Source: a virus. From it: DNA of 64,000 bases. The stretch lies in IMG/VR virus record IMGVR_UViG_3300036715_002236, positions 1 through 64,000 of that record; one strand, 5' to 3'. Shown in pieces: positions 49,374-57,562 of this stretch (the stretch's first letter is position 1; each line of letters starts with the position of its first letter). The translations under genes and the position numbers were made by a program. The notes under the pieces are model-generated. The model was not told the DNA's origin and made no database searches. It worked only from the letters and a program-made list of their open reading frames with translations.

Positions 49374-49664
49374 TTATCCCTGAGGAACATCTTCAACGAT
49401 TATTGTGTTACGATACTTAAAGGCCATACAGACCCACGCAATGTTAGCAGTGACCATGCAAACTGCTCCAAAGGTTGACCAAGGTTGTCCTAGCGATGGA
49501 TAGTAGTAGAGATTCCATATACCCCAAACAGTGTAGAATAGGGAAAGAGGCCAGTAAAGGCCCCGCACAGCTTTATCTACGGATAGCTTATAGACATTCA
49601 TCCATCCTGCCCATGCACCTAAAAGTTCAAAAGAACCGTTGACTATATCATTTATAGTTTGCAT
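49374..49664 (-). CDS. Conserved phage membrane protein (96 aa)
   Basis: Four short hydrophobic stretches; INDIVNGSFELLGAWAGWMN and LFYTVWGIWNLYYYPSLGQ are typical of a phage family resembling one half of a SWEET/PQ-loop fold. Function unknown. Confidence 0.75.
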   Translation of the reverse strand: MQTINDIVNGSFELLGAWAGWMNVYKLSVDKAVRGLYWPLSLFYTVWGIWNLYYYPSLGQPWSTFGAVCMVTANIAWVCMAFKYRNTIIVEDVPQG

Positions 49665-49718
49665 ATTAAAGTGAGTGATAATGTTCCATTGGAAGAAATT
49701 TAACTGTCCAGTCTTCGC

Positions 49719-50195
49719 TTAATTTTTACTCTTAGCTTCAATTTTGGAATACTCAAGAGAAAATTTAAATGGGTTTGGTGTGAATTTCCAAATTCCAAAC
49801 AAAGGTTCGTTTTGGTCTTTGACTCTCCACATATCACGGTGAACTCCATCGATAACAACCCAAGTATGATTGTGGCTTTCCAACAAGTAACGGCCGCGAG
49901 GATAGAACTTTGAAAAGTTCATGGGAGTAATCTTTCCTCGTTTTAAAGAAACACGCTTAAATTTTCCGTTTAAAACCTTTCCTTTCTTTCGTTCAATCCA
50001 ACGATCTGACCAAAATCCTTCATTTGATTTTCTACCAGCCTTTCGGAGAATGTCATAAATTTCATCGTATGGCAGACCTGACAGAATAGCGAAAGCTCTC
50101 ACAGAGCAATCGTTTATTTGATATGGTCGCCTTGAATAATTACGTCCGCCGTCATCCAAGACCAAAGGATAGAAGTTTATTCGTGATTTTTCCAT
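49719..50195 (-). CDS. Papain-fold cysteine-peptidase-like protein
   Basis: 158 aa. INDCSVRAFAILSGLPYDEI (Cys30 at helix start) and GRYLLESHNHTWVVIDGVHR (His110) give the Cys/His layout also seen in the 24160 gene. Start ATG 50195 overlaps the previous gene by 19 bases. Confidence 0.6.
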   Translation of the reverse strand: MEKSRINFYPLVLDDGGRNYSRRPYQINDCSVRAFAILSGLPYDEIYDILRKAGRKSNEGFWSDRWIERKKGKVLNGKFKRVSLKRGKITPMNFSKFYPRGRYLLESHNHTWVVIDGVHRDMWRVKDQNEPLFGIWKFTPNPFKFSLEYSKIEAKSKN

Positions 50196-50335
50196 TTCCA
50201 AAATGATAACAGGTCACGGAGTTTCTGCAACCAATTTCTTTTGTCTCTATAATAAGGCAAAGGAACAGCTTCATCCCAAGAGCCATCGTGAGTTTGGCAC
50301 AAGTCTGTTGGTGGGGATTTTGTCTCTGGCTTCAT
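50177..50335 (-). CDS. Small hypothetical protein (52 aa)
   Basis: ATG 50335 (ATGA overlap). Basic, Trp-rich end WLQKLRDLLSFWKWKNHE. Confidence 0.65.
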   Translation of the reverse strand: MKPETKSPPTDLCQTHDGSWDEAVPLPYYRDKRNWLQKLRDLLSFWKWKNHE

Positions 50336-50556
50336 CGAAGCGATGCTAATGCTATGGAAGCTAAAATAAATAGCCCAAGCAATGAAAGAGCCATAATCCA
50401 AGAGAATACAGCGATGGAGGCTAATACAAGGAGAAGGATGGTTCCATACATGCGAATGGCAAACTTACAGTTGTAGTCAGCATTTTCGACTGAAATCCAA
50501 TTGACCAAAGTAAGGCCGGCGAAGAAGGTAAAGACGAGAAGATTGATTAGTTCCAT
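50332..50556 (-). CDS. Membrane protein (74 aa)
   Basis: Three hydrophobic stretches; MELINLLVFTFFAGLTLVNW first. One base after the 50558 gene. Confidence 0.7.
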   Translation of the reverse strand: MELINLLVFTFFAGLTLVNWISVENADYNCKFAIRMYGTILLLVLASIAVFSWIMALSLLGLFILASIALASLR

Positions 50557-50557
50557 A

Positions 50558-50848
50558 TTATTTTTCTGATTGAGCTTGTTTTATCCAGCGGATATAGTTT
50601 TTGTCGTAATCGGAGAGAGGTCGACCTGGCTCAGATTTTTGTAGAGGGACTGTTCCGAGAATGTGTTCGTATGCTTTCTCAAAGAAGTCGAGATTGGCTT
50701 GTTCAACGCTGGAGGTGTCGTGTGGGCACAACTCCGACATAACGTGATAGCGAAGTTTCATAAAAGTATCTATCAAATTCTTCTTATTCTTTAGTCTTGT
50801 TTCAGCCATTATTCCACAAGACTCTTTTACAAATTGACAAATTCCCAT
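50558..50848 (-). CDS. Hypothetical helical protein (96 aa)
   Basis: Helical, with LDFFEKAYEHILGTVP and a basic middle. One base after the 50850 gene. Not recognised. Confidence 0.7.
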   Translation of the reverse strand: MGICQFVKESCGIMAETRLKNKKNLIDTFMKLRYHVMSELCPHDTSSVEQANLDFFEKAYEHILGTVPLQKSEPGRPLSDYDKNYIRWIKQAQSEK

Positions 50849-50849
50849 A

Positions 50850-51323
50850 TTACTCCTTAAACATTTCCCTAACGGTATTGTGGAAGATTTGAGTCAATTG
50901 TTCCGACATAGCAAATCTGTCTTTGTTGAAAGTTACGGAGGTGCGAATGTTGCCATCCTTATTACGTGCTGTAGCTGCTTTCCAGTCACAGAGCATTTCG
51001 AGTAGATCGATGAGGGTCATGTCATTGACTCCATTCGGCCAATGTTGGGGATGGTGTCGGTTTTTGGCATAGTGGTTATCCGTGGCAGGTTTCACCTTCT
51101 CAAGTAAGGAAGCATACTCAGGCGAACCATACTTAGTTTTAATAAGCTCTGGCCCAAATTCACCAAAGATTTCCGCTTCAGGACTTTCTAACTTACTTTG
51201 GTCATGGAGTCTTGCTCGGTTGTCTAATTCTTCTATCATTTGATAGAGGTAAGACCTAACTGCGTGGATATGCTTTATGGTTTCAAGCTTTCCAATGATA
51301 ACTTTGTCGTCTATGGTATTCAT
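50850..51323 (-). CDS. DUF5662-like phage protein (157 aa)
   Basis: HDQSKLESPEAEIFGEF, NHYAKNRHHPQHW and LIDLLEMLCDWKAAT match DUF5662, a phage family with HD-domain-like His/Asp spacing. Probable metal-binding hydrolase; substrate unknown. ATGA-type overlap with the next gene. Confidence 0.8.
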   Translation of the reverse strand: MNTIDDKVIIGKLETIKHIHAVRSYLYQMIEELDNRARLHDQSKLESPEAEIFGEFGPELIKTKYGSPEYASLLEKVKPATDNHYAKNRHHPQHWPNGVNDMTLIDLLEMLCDWKAATARNKDGNIRTSVTFNKDRFAMSEQLTQIFHNTVREMFKE

Positions 51324-51490
51324 TTTTTAATTGTGACCATTGTATAACGTGCATCTTTAACTCGTTCGAAGAACGCGATAATTTTCAACACGAAGATGGC
51401 AAGATATGCGTTGATGCGTTTCATGTCTTCTTCAGCCATGAGAAGATCGGATTCATACCAACGGAGTTTTACAGTTTCAAATAGTTTCAT
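51320..51490 (-). CDS. Small amphipathic/membrane protein (56 aa)
   Basis: One moderately hydrophobic helix INAYLAIFVLKIIAFFERV. ATGA overlaps both sides. Confidence 0.65.
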   Translation of the reverse strand: MKLFETVKLRWYESDLLMAEEDMKRINAYLAIFVLKIIAFFERVKDARYTMVTIKK

Positions 51491-51720
51491 TTTAGTGGTA
51501 GTAGTCTGACGGTGAAAAATGCTCTGGGACCGAACTCAGTTGGATGCACAATGGAGAAATTACATTCTATAAGTTTTTCTTGGCTCCATCCAGTATGGCT
51601 GTTATCAGGAAATTGCCCTAAATTCTTTTCAATGTAATATTTACCATCATTGGCGAGAACAAAAAGTTCTTCGTCTCCGAGGCGTTCAAAGTAAGATGGC
51701 ATGCCGGCGGGATTGTTCAT
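51487..51720 (-). CDS. Hypothetical protein (77 aa)
   Basis: ATG 51720 (ATGA overlap). Beta-rich. Not recognised. Confidence 0.7.
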   Translation of the reverse strand: MNNPAGMPSYFERLGDEELFVLANDGKYYIEKNLGQFPDNSHTGWSQEKLIECNFSIVHPTEFGPRAFFTVRLLPLK

Positions 51721-52136
51721 GGTGATATGGTAATTGGAAATGCACTTGACTGTGGAACCGTTATTGGAATCCAAGGAGAATAGATTATTCCTGGGGTATA
51801 AAAGGCCGGATTAATGGAGCCTAACATTTTCCAATTTGATTTTTTGGATTTTGGTGATTTCTTTTTGGATTTCTTTGGGTATCTCTTCAATAGAAGGGAC
51901 ATAGCTTCTCGAAGAGTAATCTTTTCGTAAACTCCAATCAAGTTATCATACCCAATATGGTGAATAATATAAACAAAGGTTTCACATGGCGATGAAACTT
52001 TTAAACCATAAGCCAGTGTTGAATTGAAGGATGTCTTTGATTGGTGTATCATTTTAATCGGATCAAGACTATCGACCTCAATTCTATTGCCATTGTCCCT
52101 GCCACCAACTAATAAAACTTTATAAGGAGGATTCAA
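51717..52136 (-). CDS. Hypothetical protein (139 aa)
   Basis: YKVLLVGGRDNGNRIEVDSL strands, a Lys/Ser-rich linker near 90-105, and a Pro/Ile-rich tail. Not recognised. Confidence 0.7.
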   Translation of the reverse strand: MNPPYKVLLVGGRDNGNRIEVDSLDPIKMIHQSKTSFNSTLAYGLKVSSPCETFVYIIHHIGYDNLIGVYEKITLREAMSLLLKRYPKKSKKKSPKSKKSNWKMLGSINPAFYTPGIIYSPWIPITVPQSSAFPITISP

Positions 52137-52408
52137 TATACTTCCTCCAACACAGTTCTGCGTTTTTGATTTTTTCTAATGGCTTTTTCTTTTTTCAATT
52201 CTCTTTCTTTTTCCTTGAGAGAGGCAAATGTTACATTGGCATCTTCGTAAGACATCCATTCAGGAGTTCTACGAGCTTCAAGAACTTTTGGCCAAGAAAC
52301 TAAAGTATAATATCTCTTAGTTAGTGGGATTGGAATAAACCAAAATCTTTTAACTTTGACGACACAGGCCCGTCCACCTTCTGTTACGAGTTTAATTTGG
52401 TAGTTCAT
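52133..52408 (-). CDS. Hypothetical basic protein (91 aa)
   Basis: Beta start, then a charged helix (LKEKERELKKEKAIRKNQKR). Overlaps the coiled-coil gene by 17 bases. Confidence 0.7.
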   Translation of the reverse strand: MNYQIKLVTEGGRACVVKVKRFWFIPIPLTKRYYTLVSWPKVLEARRTPEWMSYEDANVTFASLKEKERELKKEKAIRKNQKRRTVLEEVY

Positions 52409-53021
52409 TTGTAGGTGTTTGTAGTGTTATCCACTTCCAAAATTTTAGAAGTTTGCTTGCTTTCTTTTTCTCTAAAACGGAAATGTATTTCCGAAGAGAA
52501 TTGACTTCCGAGGCCCAGTTGGCTCTTTCTTCGTGCCACGTAGAAGCTCTAGGATTCATTTCCTCTGGGGGAGAATCCTTTGGAGGATTTCCAATTTTAT
52601 CTCGCAAAGCGCCGGCGATAGTCATTGCATTATCTGCAACTTGAGCCGCTTGCTGTTGTCCTTGGAAATACAAAGATTCTCTATTTTTTGATTTCTCTTC
52701 TAAATCTTTAACTTCCGATTCAAGAAACTTAACTCTTGATAAAAGGTATTCTTTTTTGGCGAGTTCATCTTTAAAATTTCTCTGGGATTCTATTCTCTCA
52801 GCTCTCAATTTAGCATTACTTTCTTGAATCTCTTTCAGAAGTTTTTCAGCTGTATTTGCTCGGTCTGTCCTTGCCAAGATGTCTTGTTGTAATTTGTCAA
52901 TTTCTGCTCCGGCGTAAATGAGACGCATGCCGTGGTCATAATGAAGCTGGCGTTCAGCTTCACTCATTCCGTTCATCCTTTTTCTCGCGTCGTTGATAAT
53001 TTCTTGTGTAGTCTGTTTCAT
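52392..53021 (-). CDS. Coiled-coil protein (209 aa)
   Basis: Long heptad pattern from residue 35 to 125 (LQQDILARTDRANTAEKLLK and on), a Pro-rich hinge and a second helix. Scaffold-like; no catalytic motif. Confidence 0.75.
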   Translation of the reverse strand: MKQTTQEIINDARKRMNGMSEAERQLHYDHGMRLIYAGAEIDKLQQDILARTDRANTAEKLLKEIQESNAKLRAERIESQRNFKDELAKKEYLLSRVKFLESEVKDLEEKSKNRESLYFQGQQQAAQVADNAMTIAGALRDKIGNPPKDSPPEEMNPRASTWHEERANWASEVNSLRKYISVLEKKKASKLLKFWKWITLQTPTNELPN

Positions 53022-53206
53022 TTGTATTGAATTATTTCGGGTTTATCCTTACATCCGCTATAAGTAACAAGACAACGTGAACCATCTTTGTCGATATAAA
53101 GACGATTGATTCCCGCCGAACCCTTGGAGTGATTGATTTTATTAATTTTGTCGGCGATGGCTTCTCCTTGCCATTCTTTCTTTGGTCTGCCACGTTTAAT
53201 TTGCAT
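53018..53206 (-). CDS. Small basic protein with AT-hook-like start (62 aa)
   Basis: MQIKRGRPKKEW: RGRPKK resembles an AT-hook, so DNA binding is possible. First gene after the sigma-70-like promoter 53214-53241. Confidence 0.7.
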   Translation of the reverse strand: MQIKRGRPKKEWQGEAIADKINKINHSKGSAGINRLYIDKDGSRCLVTYSGCKDKPEIIQYK

Positions 53207-53213
53207 GTAAGAA

Positions 53214-53241
53214 GTATTATCGATTCCTTCTCTAAAGTCAA
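53214..53241 (-). promoter_or_regulatory. Sigma-70-like promoter
   Basis: Minus strand TTGACT, 16 bases, TAATAC, eight bases before ATG 53206. Confidence 0.6.
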
Positions 53242-53253
53242 TCCCATTTGCGA

Positions 53254-53727
53254 CTAACCTAAGCTGTTATCCATCTTGTAGATACAATAGTCAGAATTTT
53301 CAAATACCACTTCAAATGGAAGCACTGTATTTTCTTGGTATGTTCCTATCGAAGTGAATCCGACATTTTTCACATTTCGCCTAACGGTGAAGAAAGCACA
53401 TCCGTCAGAAGTTAATAAGTAATTTACACTACCAATTACAACCATTTGAGAATGTTTCTCCAAGGTATTTAGAACGTAGTTGCAGATAATCGTGTCGTAT
53501 TTGCCTGTTGGATGTTGTGGTTTGTAATGAAAATCGTAACTATCAAAACCGAAGTGATTAGCGTCAAAGCCTCTGCCACACCCATAGTCAAGAGTTCCCC
53601 CAAATCAAATTGTTCTGATGAAGATAGCGTGTTGGAGCAGAAGGTTTATTCCGTCCAATGGCTGTCTTATGACTAGAGAGTTGTGCGGAGGCTATCACTT
53701 TCTCGGACCAATTAATTTGTTATTCAT
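53254..53727 (-). pseudogene. SAM-dependent methyltransferase-like gene with two frameshifts
   Basis: Downstream part reads LDYGCGRGFDANHFGFDSYD, KYDTIICNYVLNTLEKHSQ: SAM-binding motif I and following strands of a class I methyltransferase. The preceding EKVIASAQLSSHKTAIGRNK is in another frame. Removing one G from GGGGG near 53602 and adding one base near 53717 joins both to ATG 53727. About 157 codons when repaired; small-molecule or DNA target unknown. Confidence 0.65.
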
Positions 53728-53929
53728 AGATTCTTTCCCGACGTTCGAGGTAAACTAAATTTGGTTTGGTATTTGTATCTTCTTCACGAGCAATGTGCCA
53801 TTTGTCACATTCTCTTTTAGAATCATTTGATTTCAAAAATAAATCGGCATCTCCATAGGTGAATACGCGAGATTCTATGCGACGATACTTCTTAAACACA
53901 CGAAAATATATTTGGTTAACGATACTCAT
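53720..53929 (-). CDS. Small basic protein (69 aa)
   Basis: Arg/Tyr-rich, no motif. Overlaps the methyltransferase-like start by 8 bases and the SLOG gene by ATGA. Confidence 0.7.
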   Translation of the reverse strand: MSIVNQIYFRVFKKYRRIESRVFTYGDADLFLKSNDSKRECDKWHIAREEDTNTKPNLVYLERRERIYE

Positions 53930-54561
53930 GCTACCTTGGCTCCCTTGTAAACTTGCATGTTCCTCAAATCTACATGATATGAGTTATCCTGAAGGTTCAT
54001 TGTTTTCCTCTGCTTAAGATAAACTCCCATCGTCTGTGCAGTCCCACCGTCCTTGAGGTATTCCTTGTTTCCGAAAGTAAAAGCGATTGCATGAGTCGAG
54101 TTCTTTGCAATTCTACCGTTTCTGTCAAACATACCACTACCAGCCACAATATCAGCTCCTGTGTCAATAGCATCACATATCTCAGCAAGAGTATCACGAC
54201 CTAAAACATCAGAAAATAACTTGTGATAGTAATTACAGGTTCCGCCCGGATTTGTCTTCCAATCAATATCACCATTATCTTTGAACCTTCTTTCTTCAAG
54301 ATTAAATTCACATGGAAGATAGAGTCTCAGAGCAGGTGCATGTCCAGCAAGGAATAAGGCCACAGCCAAATGGTCGGCCCAAGCTGCTCCACCTGAGATA
54401 AGCATGTTGTTTCCTCCCTCTTTTTCCGCCACACCCAAAACAAATCGACGAGCTATGTCGGTCATATGGGAGTAAGATGTCGCAGTCAATCTCTTACCGT
54501 CTTCATAACGACCAGCTGTTCCGATGATGGCTATTGTATTCAATGTGTTCACGATTTCCAT
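53926..54561 (-). CDS. SLOG/DprA-like nucleotide-binding protein (211 aa)
   Basis: TIAIIGTAGR at the first strand, LISGGAAWADHLAVALFLAG (GGA-GAD type loop) and LYLPCEF: Rossmann-like SLOG superfamily (YpsA/DprA-related). Members bind nucleotides or NAD-derived ligands. Role here unknown; a second related protein is at 60098. Overlaps the exonuclease by 13 bases. Confidence 0.7.
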   Translation of the reverse strand: MEIVNTLNTIAIIGTAGRYEDGKRLTATSYSHMTDIARRFVLGVAEKEGGNNMLISGGAAWADHLAVALFLAGHAPALRLYLPCEFNLEERRFKDNGDIDWKTNPGGTCNYYHKLFSDVLGRDTLAEICDAIDTGADIVAGSGMFDRNGRIAKNSTHAIAFTFGNKEYLKDGGTAQTMGVYLKQRKTMNLQDNSYHVDLRNMQVYKGAKVA

Positions 54562-55100
54562 CCTTCTGTTTGTGGGAGAATCTTTTCAAAAGCAAGTTTT
54601 TCCAAGCGAGCACCATTCAAAGCGTTGTGTAATTTTGCTTCTGGTTCCAATCCACAAGCCATGAGGATTTCATCCAAACTCATAGATTTACCAAACTTTT
54701 GATATGCCAAACTATGAAGGTCAACGGCTCGATAGCCGAATGGCCACATAAAGGATGCTGCTAGGGGAAGGTTACGGTGAATCTCTTGAATGAATGGAAT
54801 ATCAAACGAACCGACTTGTTGACCACCTAAAAGATTAGGCAAAGCATTTTTTACTTTCCATTCCATGAAACTCAAATAGAGATCAGCCTTAGTCTGTTTC
54901 TTTGGGTCAAGACATTGTTCTCTGGTAAAGCCATTAATACTTAGTGAAAAATCATCAATGTAATCGTCTGGGTCAAGACGACATTCTCCGTAAAACTCTT
55001 GACCTGAGAGAAAGTCTACTGCACCTAAACTAAGAAGTCCGCTCTTCTTTGGGTCAAGGCCGGATGTTTCGTCATCAATGATAAGAAAGTTATAAATCAT
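54549..55100 (-). CDS. DnaQ-like (DEDD) exonuclease
   Basis: 183 aa. ExoI LIIDDETSGLD (Asp9, Glu11), ExoII GSFDIPFIQE, ExoIII LHNALNGARLE. In active DEDDh enzymes ExoIII reads H-x4-D; here the Asp is Gly, so one metal ligand is missing and activity may be reduced or a nearby acid may substitute. Resembles single-domain phage 3'-5' exonucleases. Sigma-70-like promoter 55107-55135. Confidence 0.8.
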   Translation of the reverse strand: MIYNFLIIDDETSGLDPKKSGLLSLGAVDFLSGQEFYGECRLDPDDYIDDFSLSINGFTREQCLDPKKQTKADLYLSFMEWKVKNALPNLLGGQQVGSFDIPFIQEIHRNLPLAASFMWPFGYRAVDLHSLAYQKFGKSMSLDEILMACGLEPEAKLHNALNGARLEKLAFEKILPQTEGWKS

Positions 55101-55106
55101 ACTAGA

Positions 55107-55135
55107 ATTGTCTACTAAAATTAGTGTTTTGTCAA
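55107..55135 (-). promoter_or_regulatory. Sigma-70-like promoter
   Basis: TTGACA, 17 bases, GACAAT, just before ATG 55100. Confidence 0.55.
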
Positions 55136-55450
55136 TTACAAATCCAACTTGGTTCTCTCCAAAAATTCCAAACCTAATGGAGTCAGAGGATTAGCGTATG
55201 ACCATTCAGACAGAACTTTGTGTTCGATGAAGCCCATATCAACAAACTTCTTACACATTGGACTTATTATATCAAGATTGGGTGCTCCGAATGGACCCCA
55301 GCCATCACGAGGCATTAATACATAAACCACAATATTATCATGGCAACCTTTTAAAAATCCTATCTCTTCATCCGAAACGGAGTATGTTTTTCCAATGGTG
55401 ATGTAGGTATTTCCACCATAACAACTATCGATGATAAGTTTGTTTTCCAT
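55136..55450 (-). CDS. Hypothetical protein (104 aa)
   Basis: Alpha-beta, DEEIGFLKGCHDNIVVYVLM. Its stop touches promoter 55107-55135. Not recognised. Confidence 0.75.
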   Translation of the reverse strand: MENKLIIDSCYGGNTYITIGKTYSVSDEEIGFLKGCHDNIVVYVLMPRDGWGPFGAPNLDIISPMCKKFVDMGFIEHKVLSEWSYANPLTPLGLEFLERTKLDL

Positions 55451-55453
55451 AAA

Positions 55454-55867
55454 TTATGACGCTTTGTTCATTGGTAGCAAGTCGAAACTGATTAGTTCGT
55501 AGTTTCCTATCTTTTTGTTTTCATCAAGAACACCGAATCCTCTAGGACGCAGGCCCCAGAGAGGGACTGTTCCTTTATCATTTTCTATTATCTCTGCCAA
55601 AACTTCTCCCATAGGTGTTTTGAGTGTTTGTGCCTCTATTATTAGGTTATTACCGTCTAGTTTGGCACTGTTAACAATGTGACTGGCTTTACTTAAATCA
55701 ATCGTTTCAGTTTGATAATGATCGTCACTCCAGATACACCCAATAGAACGCTTTTCATCTATTTGCTTTTGATATTCGAGGAGAGCTTTCTCCACCACTT
55801 CACGCGGATAGATGCGACCATTCTTATTGGGTGTATCTGTGATTAGAGCTATGCCAGAGAATTTCAT
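55454..55867 (-). CDS. Prohead-protease-like protein (137 aa)
   Basis: TPNKNGRIYPREVVEKALLEY, LSKASHIVNSAKLDGNNLII, TLKTPMGEVLAEII and GLRPRGFG...ISFDLLPMNKAS follow the order of phage capsid maturation proteases (T4 gp21/S78 type): N-GRIYP, SH, TP-G, RG-G, FD--P. The His of SHIV is retained; the Ser of the usual S-RG is Pro-Arg-Gly here. Shorter than virion proteases and set among metabolism genes, so possibly a repurposed copy. Confidence 0.65.
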   Translation of the reverse strand: MKFSGIALITDTPNKNGRIYPREVVEKALLEYQKQIDEKRSIGCIWSDDHYQTETIDLSKASHIVNSAKLDGNNLIIEAQTLKTPMGEVLAEIIENDKGTVPLWGLRPRGFGVLDENKKIGNYELISFDLLPMNKAS

Positions 55868-56682
55868 TTCTTGATTCGTTTGTCGTCACGGTTTTCGTTA
55901 AGAAAAGTCTTTCTATACTGTTCCCAACCCTTAAAATTACCAGACTGGCCAGAGTGCCACTGAGCTTTTGCTACATGTTCAAACGGACTCCAATGACCAC
56001 TTGCTGCAAGCTGGTCGTGTAGGTCGTAATCCTTCTCTGGCTTGATTTCTCCGTCAAAAGTGAGGTAGGAGGTTCGGGCACAACGTGCTGTGGCAATTTT
56101 GAGGCGTTGTTCATGGGTGATACCATCCGGCATTTTATCACCAAATGGGATATGCCATTCTCCTGTAGGAACGACTGTTGGAGTGCTGTTATTATATTTT
56201 TCCAGCATCAAATAGGCTAGAGCCTGAAACTCAGGCTGAGCAGCTTCGTGAGCGCGAAGGGAGAAGAAGTTGCCATACTCTGAGGCAGTGAGGATGACGG
56301 TTGTATTCATCCAACTTTCTAAGAGTCTATTGCTCAGTTGTTTATGAAGACCCAACTTTTCGAGTTTTTCCACGGTTTCAACCGCTCTATCGCGAGCTTC
56401 AAACCATATTCTTTTTGCTTCATTTAATTCTTCTCCAACCAATTCAATTTTTGCTGACATGCCTGATTGATTTTTTCCCCAAAAAACTGGAACCGCCGGA
56501 TTATTTTTTACATCGTCAAGCATTTTCTTCATTGGAATAGCTCGAGAAGAAGAAGCGTTTCTTGAAAACATTCGGTGTGTATTAACTTCCGCTAAAATAA
56601 ATCGAGGAAATGTCAATAACCACGTAGTTAATCTGTTTCCACTTGTGTTTACCGAATCTAAAATAATATCAGCTTTTATCAT
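55864..56682 (-). CDS. thyX: FAD-dependent thymidylate synthase ThyX
   Basis: 272 aa. Signature HRMFSRNASSSRAIP at residues 36-50 (RHR-S-N--S-R family motif). Makes dTMP from dUMP with methylene-tetrahydrofolate and NADPH, serving phage DNA synthesis. C-terminal SPFEHVAKAQW, GNFKGWEQYRK blocks agree with the larger phage ThyX form. Own sigma-70-like promoter 56689-56718, ATGA overlap with the next gene. Confidence 0.95.
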   Translation of the reverse strand: MIKADIILDSVNTSGNRLTTWLLTFPRFILAEVNTHRMFSRNASSSRAIPMKKMLDDVKNNPAVPVFWGKNQSGMSAKIELVGEELNEAKRIWFEARDRAVETVEKLEKLGLHKQLSNRLLESWMNTTVILTASEYGNFFSLRAHEAAQPEFQALAYLMLEKYNNSTPTVVPTGEWHIPFGDKMPDGITHEQRLKIATARCARTSYLTFDGEIKPEKDYDLHDQLAASGHWSPFEHVAKAQWHSGQSGNFKGWEQYRKTFLNENRDDKRIKK

Positions 56683-56688
56683 ATTGGT

Positions 56689-56718
56689 GTATTATCCATA
56701 TTTTTGTTCAAAAGTCAA
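56689..56718 (-). promoter_or_regulatory. Sigma-70-like promoter of thyX
   Basis: TTGACT, 18 bases, TAATAC, seven bases before ATG 56682. Confidence 0.6.
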
Positions 56719-56997
56719 CGTTTTAAGGTTCCAACACTCCTTTCTACGTTCAGCCTCAACATATAACCATTCTTGGTTTCTGATATATTCTCTTAGAGCT
56801 TCGTGTAGCTCTAGATGTTGCCTGTTATAATTTCCAACAACGGCCCAACATTTCTCAATCTCCAAATCATTGTAGAATTGTTCCATGTAGCAACGCCTGT
56901 ATGTTTCGTTTTCTTTGGTAAGTCTTGCTAGTTCTTTATTATATCTTTCTCTTTCAATTTGTCGGCAACGTTCTAATTGGTCAAATGCATCGACCAC
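56692..56997 (-). CDS. Helical protein (101 aa), start uncertain
   Basis: GTG 56997 is the first start codon of the frame. The frame stays protein-like for 22 codons upstream (NYIRRLSTFSLGLHNTGDIV) but lacks a start; one added base at an ATG near 57062 would supply it. Charged helices (ERYNKELARLTKENETYRR). Confidence 0.65.
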   Translation of the reverse strand: MVDAFDQLERCRQIERERYNKELARLTKENETYRRCYMEQFYNDLEIEKCWAVVGNYNRQHLELHEALREYIRNQEWLYVEAERRKECWNLKTLTFEQKYG

Positions 56998-57064
56998 TTC
57001 ATTAACGATGTCTCCAGTATTATGAAGTCCTAAAGAAAACGTAGAGAGTCTTCGGATATAGTTG

Positions 57065-57358
57065 TCATTCTGATTTTTCCTCTAAACTCCAAGAAATTGC
57101 ATCGACCATCAAGTGATGACAAATTATAGACTCTTCTATAAGTTTTATCATCTTCTCAAGTCTTTTTCGTTTCTCTGGGTCAGTTGTTGCCTCAAGTTTG
57201 GTATTGAAATAATTCAAATCTTCGATAGAAAGAGCTTTATTTTTCTCTTTGTATTTTTTCAGAGATGCTTCATGTTTTTGTCCATTTTCAAAACCAAGAT
57301 TGTAGAGATTCAGACAACCAATGAAGATAAGAATAACTGATGCTATTAGAAGTATCAT
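57065..57358 (-). CDS. Membrane-anchored coiled-coil protein (97 aa)
   Basis: Hydrophobic residues 1-19 (MILLIASVILIFIGCLNLY), then a charged helix to the end. Spanin-like layout, but no evidence for lysis. Confidence 0.7.
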   Translation of the reverse strand: MILLIASVILIFIGCLNLYNLGFENGQKHEASLKKYKEKNKALSIEDLNYFNTKLEATTDPEKRKRLEKMIKLIEESIICHHLMVDAISWSLEEKSE

Positions 57359-57367
57359 TCAATTGTC

Positions 57368-57562
57368 TCACTCGTATTTTATTGTCCATTCACTGTCATT
57401 GTAGATATGGTCGAAAAGGGAATCGTCTTCCGACGTTCCTTCTTTGACCTTGAGTTTTTTACAGAGAGCCGTGTAAAGTTTAACTTCTTTATCTTGGTTA
57501 GCTTTCACTAACTTAATAAAGTTGGTCACAGTTTTCTTGTGCTTTTTATCGAGTATTATCAT
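57368..57562 (-). CDS. Small phage protein (64 aa)
   Basis: Lys-rich helix, acidic end SLFDHIYNDSEW. Preceded by sigma-70-like promoter; ATGA overlap with the QueC-like gene. Confidence 0.75.
   Translation of the reverse strand: MIILDKKHKKTVTNFIKLVKANQDKEVKLYTALCKKLKVKEGTSEDDSLFDHIYNDSEWTIKYE

Noticed and set aside
57065-57358. Spanin (lysis) assignment for the membrane-anchored coiled coil
   Set aside because: Topology alone is not enough; no lysozyme, holin or partner spanin nearby.
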